Origin: an uncultured Ignavibacteriota bacterium
Lineage (GTDB): Bacteria > Bacteroidota > Ignavibacteria > Tepidaquicellales > Tepidaquicellaceae
Assembly: GCA_937983305.1 (NCBI GenBank)
Contig: CALKAJ010000375.1
Location: forward strand, 1-7,855
DNA length: 7,855 nt
Direction of reading: 5' to 3'
Part shown: positions 6,267 through 7,855 of the stretch, one piece after another
Position numbering within the stretch: the stretch's first letter is position 1
Layout of the letters: every line of letters starts with the position of its first letter
Notes under the pieces: generated by a model
What the model was told of the DNA's origin: nothing
The model's database searches: none
Seen by the model: the letters and a program-made list of their open reading frames with translations, nothing else
Program-made: the position numbers and the translations under genes

Positions 6267-7265
6267 ATGAAAATCTCTGTTCTTGGTGCAGGAGGCTGGG
6301 GAACGGCTCTCGCTGTTTTATTGAGTAAAAACGGTCATAAAGTAACCATGTGGGAGTATAACCCTGAATACTCTGAGACCTTGCGTGAATACAGAGAAAA
6401 TTTCTATTTTCTGCCCAAAATAAAAATCCCCAAAAATATAGTAATTACAAATGATATAGAGGCTGCAGTAAGTAAAAGTGAAATATTGCTTGTTACAACT
6501 CCGACTCAATTTATCAGGAGCAGTTTTGAATCTTTAAGAGAGCATAAATTTGCAAATCAAATAGTTTTAGGTGCTTCAAAAGGTATAGAGGAAAACACAC
6601 ATCTGTTAGTATCGGAAATATTTTCAGATATATTCCCCAAATTAAAGAAATCAAATATTGCGGTAATTTCCGGACCATCACATGCAGAGGAAGTATCGAG
6701 GAAAGTGCCAACTGCTGTGGTAACAGCATCAGGCAAAAGAGAAATAAATCATATAGTACAAAAAGCTTTTTCAAATAAATATTTCAGGGTTTATACAAGT
6801 CAGGATTTAATCGGAGTAGAAATTGGCGGTGCATTAAAAAATGTAATTGCAATTGCATCAGGAATTGCAGACGGAGCCGGATTTGGTGATAACACAAAAG
6901 CCGCATTAATGACCAGAGGAATTTCCGAGCTGATGAGGTTAGGATTGAGGTTGGGAGCACAAAGCGAAACATTTTTTGGTTTATCCGGGATAGGTGATTT
7001 GATTGTAACATGTTCTTCTAAGCACAGCCGTAACAGGTTTGTTGGAGAGAAAATTGGAGAAGGCAGGAAGTTAAAAAGTATATTGAAAGAGATGAAGATG
7101 GTAGCAGAAGGAGTGGCTACAACCCGCTCTGCGTATGAGTTATCGAAGATAAACAAAGTAGAACTGCCAATAGTAAATGAAGTATATGGCATTTTATTTC
7201 GTGGGAAGAATCCTCACAGAGCTACGAATGATTTAATGAATCGGGAGTTAAAGAGAGAATATTAA
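6267..7265 (+). CDS. gpsA: glycerol-3-phosphate dehydrogenase [NAD(P)+]
   Basis: This cytosolic enzyme reduces dihydroxyacetone phosphate to sn-glycerol 3-phosphate for phospholipid synthesis. The 332 residues match the usual family length. The N-terminal Rossmann motif GAGGWG is at 7-12. Other family marks are LGASKGIEE, GPSHAEEV at 136-143, the catalytic lysine Lys191 in GALKNVIAIASG, the following GFGDNTKAALMTRG segment, and GLSGIGDLIVTC with SRNRFVG in the C-terminal helical domain. No motif is broken. It lies 6 nt downstream of plsY, which uses its product, so the two form a functional pair. The ATG at 6267 opens directly into the Rossmann strand (MKISVLGAGG), which fixes the start; no Shine-Dalgarno motif is present. 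The stop is TAA at 7263, and the first rRNA promoter begins about 30 nt further on. Confidence 0.97.
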   Translation: MKISVLGAGGWGTALAVLLSKNGHKVTMWEYNPEYSETLREYRENFYFLPKIKIPKNIVITNDIEAAVSKSEILLVTTPTQFIRSSFESLREHKFANQIVLGASKGIEENTHLLVSEIFSDIFPKLKKSNIAVISGPSHAEEVSRKVPTAVVTASGKREINHIVQKAFSNKYFRVYTSQDLIGVEIGGALKNVIAIASGIADGAGFGDNTKAALMTRGISELMRLGLRLGAQSETFFGLSGIGDLIVTCSSKHSRNRFVGEKIGEGRKLKSILKEMKMVAEGVATTRSAYELSKINKVELPIVNEVYGILFRGKNPHRATNDLMNRELKREY

Positions 7266-7295
7266 AAGAATATTAATAAATCTTTAAATTTCGAC

Positions 7296-7326
7296 TTGCA
7301 AATTAAAAAAATTTCTGTTATCTTTG
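7296..7326 (+). promoter_or_regulatory. putative rRNA promoter P1 (Bacteroidetes type)
   Basis: TTG at 7296-7298 and TATCTTTG at 7319-7326 match the -33/-7 consensus TTG...TAnnTTTG in full, with a 20-nt gap. The DNA immediately upstream (7264-7290) is very AT-rich, as an UP-like element would be. Its start site would lie about 195 nt before the mature 16S. It is the upstream member of a tandem pair. Confidence 0.65.
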
Positions 7327-7393
7327 TAATTCCGTTCTTTATGATAATGATGCGTTAAGTTATTAAAAAACTAAGAAAATATGATTTAAGGCA

Positions 7394-7424
7394 TTGACAA
7401 AGTGAAATAAAATCGTTAATTTTG
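7394..7424 (+). promoter_or_regulatory. putative rRNA promoter P2 (Bacteroidetes type)
   Basis: TTG (in TTGACA) at 7394-7396 and TAATTTTG at 7417-7424 match TTG...TAnnTTTG in full, again with a 20-nt gap, 98 nt downstream of P1. Both -7 boxes are followed by TAA. A start site near 7430 would place the boxA-like element about 20 nt into the transcript, as expected for an rRNA leader. Confidence 0.7.
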
Positions 7425-7451
7425 TAAGCTATTCAAATTACGAATATAAAA

Positions 7452-7466
7452 GTTCTTTAACAATTT
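7452..7466 (+). promoter_or_regulatory. boxA-like rRNA antitermination element
   Basis: GTTCTTTAACAATTT closely resembles the bacterial rRNA boxA (core CTTTAACA), which in other bacteria recruits the NusB/NusE antitermination complex to nascent rRNA. It lies downstream of P2 and about 60 nt before the predicted 16S 5' end. That position makes a chance match unlikely. Confidence 0.75.
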
Positions 7467-7525
7467 GTGTGACCTGTGAACCTGAGAGTAAACAAGCGAT
7501 GAGGACAAACCCATAAGTTGAGAAT

Positions 7526-7855
<330 letters not shown>

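Larger units (their letters stand above)
7266..7525 (+). other. gpsA-16S spacer: rRNA promoter and leader region
   Basis: This 260-nt AT-rich region contains no gene. It holds two tandem promoters, a boxA-like antitermination element and the transcribed leader of the rRNA operon. Only a very weak inverted repeat (AAAGA/TCTTT, 7265-7285) follows the gpsA stop, so no clear terminator separates gpsA from the rRNA promoters. The pre-16S processing stem cannot be assessed because its 3' arm lies beyond the window. Confidence 0.8.

Noticed and set aside
6800..7192. Minus-strand open frame of 130 codons antisense to gpsA
   Set aside because: It is a shadow of gpsA, whose catalytic lysine region and C-terminal motifs are intact on the + strand.

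Overview
The window looks like one short-read assembly contig. It carries six protein genes, all on the + strand, and ends inside the start of a 16S rRNA gene. The first 45 bases are not genomic: they are an Illumina index-side adapter. The rest is AT-rich.

Organism: the 16S fragment has GCTGGCGGCGTGCTTAATACATGC near its 5' end, unlike the usual Bacteroidetes form of that stretch. The promoters before the rRNA gene nevertheless match the TTG / TAnnTTTG type known from Bacteroides and Flavobacterium. None of the five intact start codons has a recognisable Shine-Dalgarno sequence, and there is a GldA-GldF-GldG transporter of the kind described in Bacteroidetes. Together these suggest a member of the Bacteroidetes/Chlorobi (FCB) group outside classical Bacteroidetes, perhaps Ignavibacteria- or Kapabacteria-like. 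This placement is an inference from about 330 nt of 16S and should be tested.

Layout: (1) 1-45, adapter. (2) 46-1057, dTDP-glucose 4,6-dehydratase (rfbB), missing only its first few codons. (3) 1058-1239, spacer with a plausible promoter. (4) 1240-5484, a tight four-gene unit: ABC ATPase (GldA-like), ABC-2 permease (GldF-like), GldG-like membrane-anchored extracytoplasmic protein and a DUF4340 protein. (5) 5485-5555, spacer with weak hairpins and a T-run. (6) 5556-7265, plsY and gpsA, 6 nt apart. (7) 7266-7525, rRNA promoter and leader region with two tandem promoters and a boxA-like antiterminator. (8) 7526-7855, 5' part of 16S rRNA, cut by the window end.

How the genes work together: GpsA makes sn-glycerol 3-phosphate from dihydroxyacetone phosphate and PlsY acylates it, so the pair covers the entry into phospholipid synthesis. 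RfbB makes the 4-keto-6-deoxy sugar nucleotide used for dTDP-rhamnose and related surface sugars. The four-gene transporter unit is the least understood part: the ATPase and permease form an ABC-2 type core, and two proteins with large extracytoplasmic domains accompany it. Its substrate cannot be read from the sequence.
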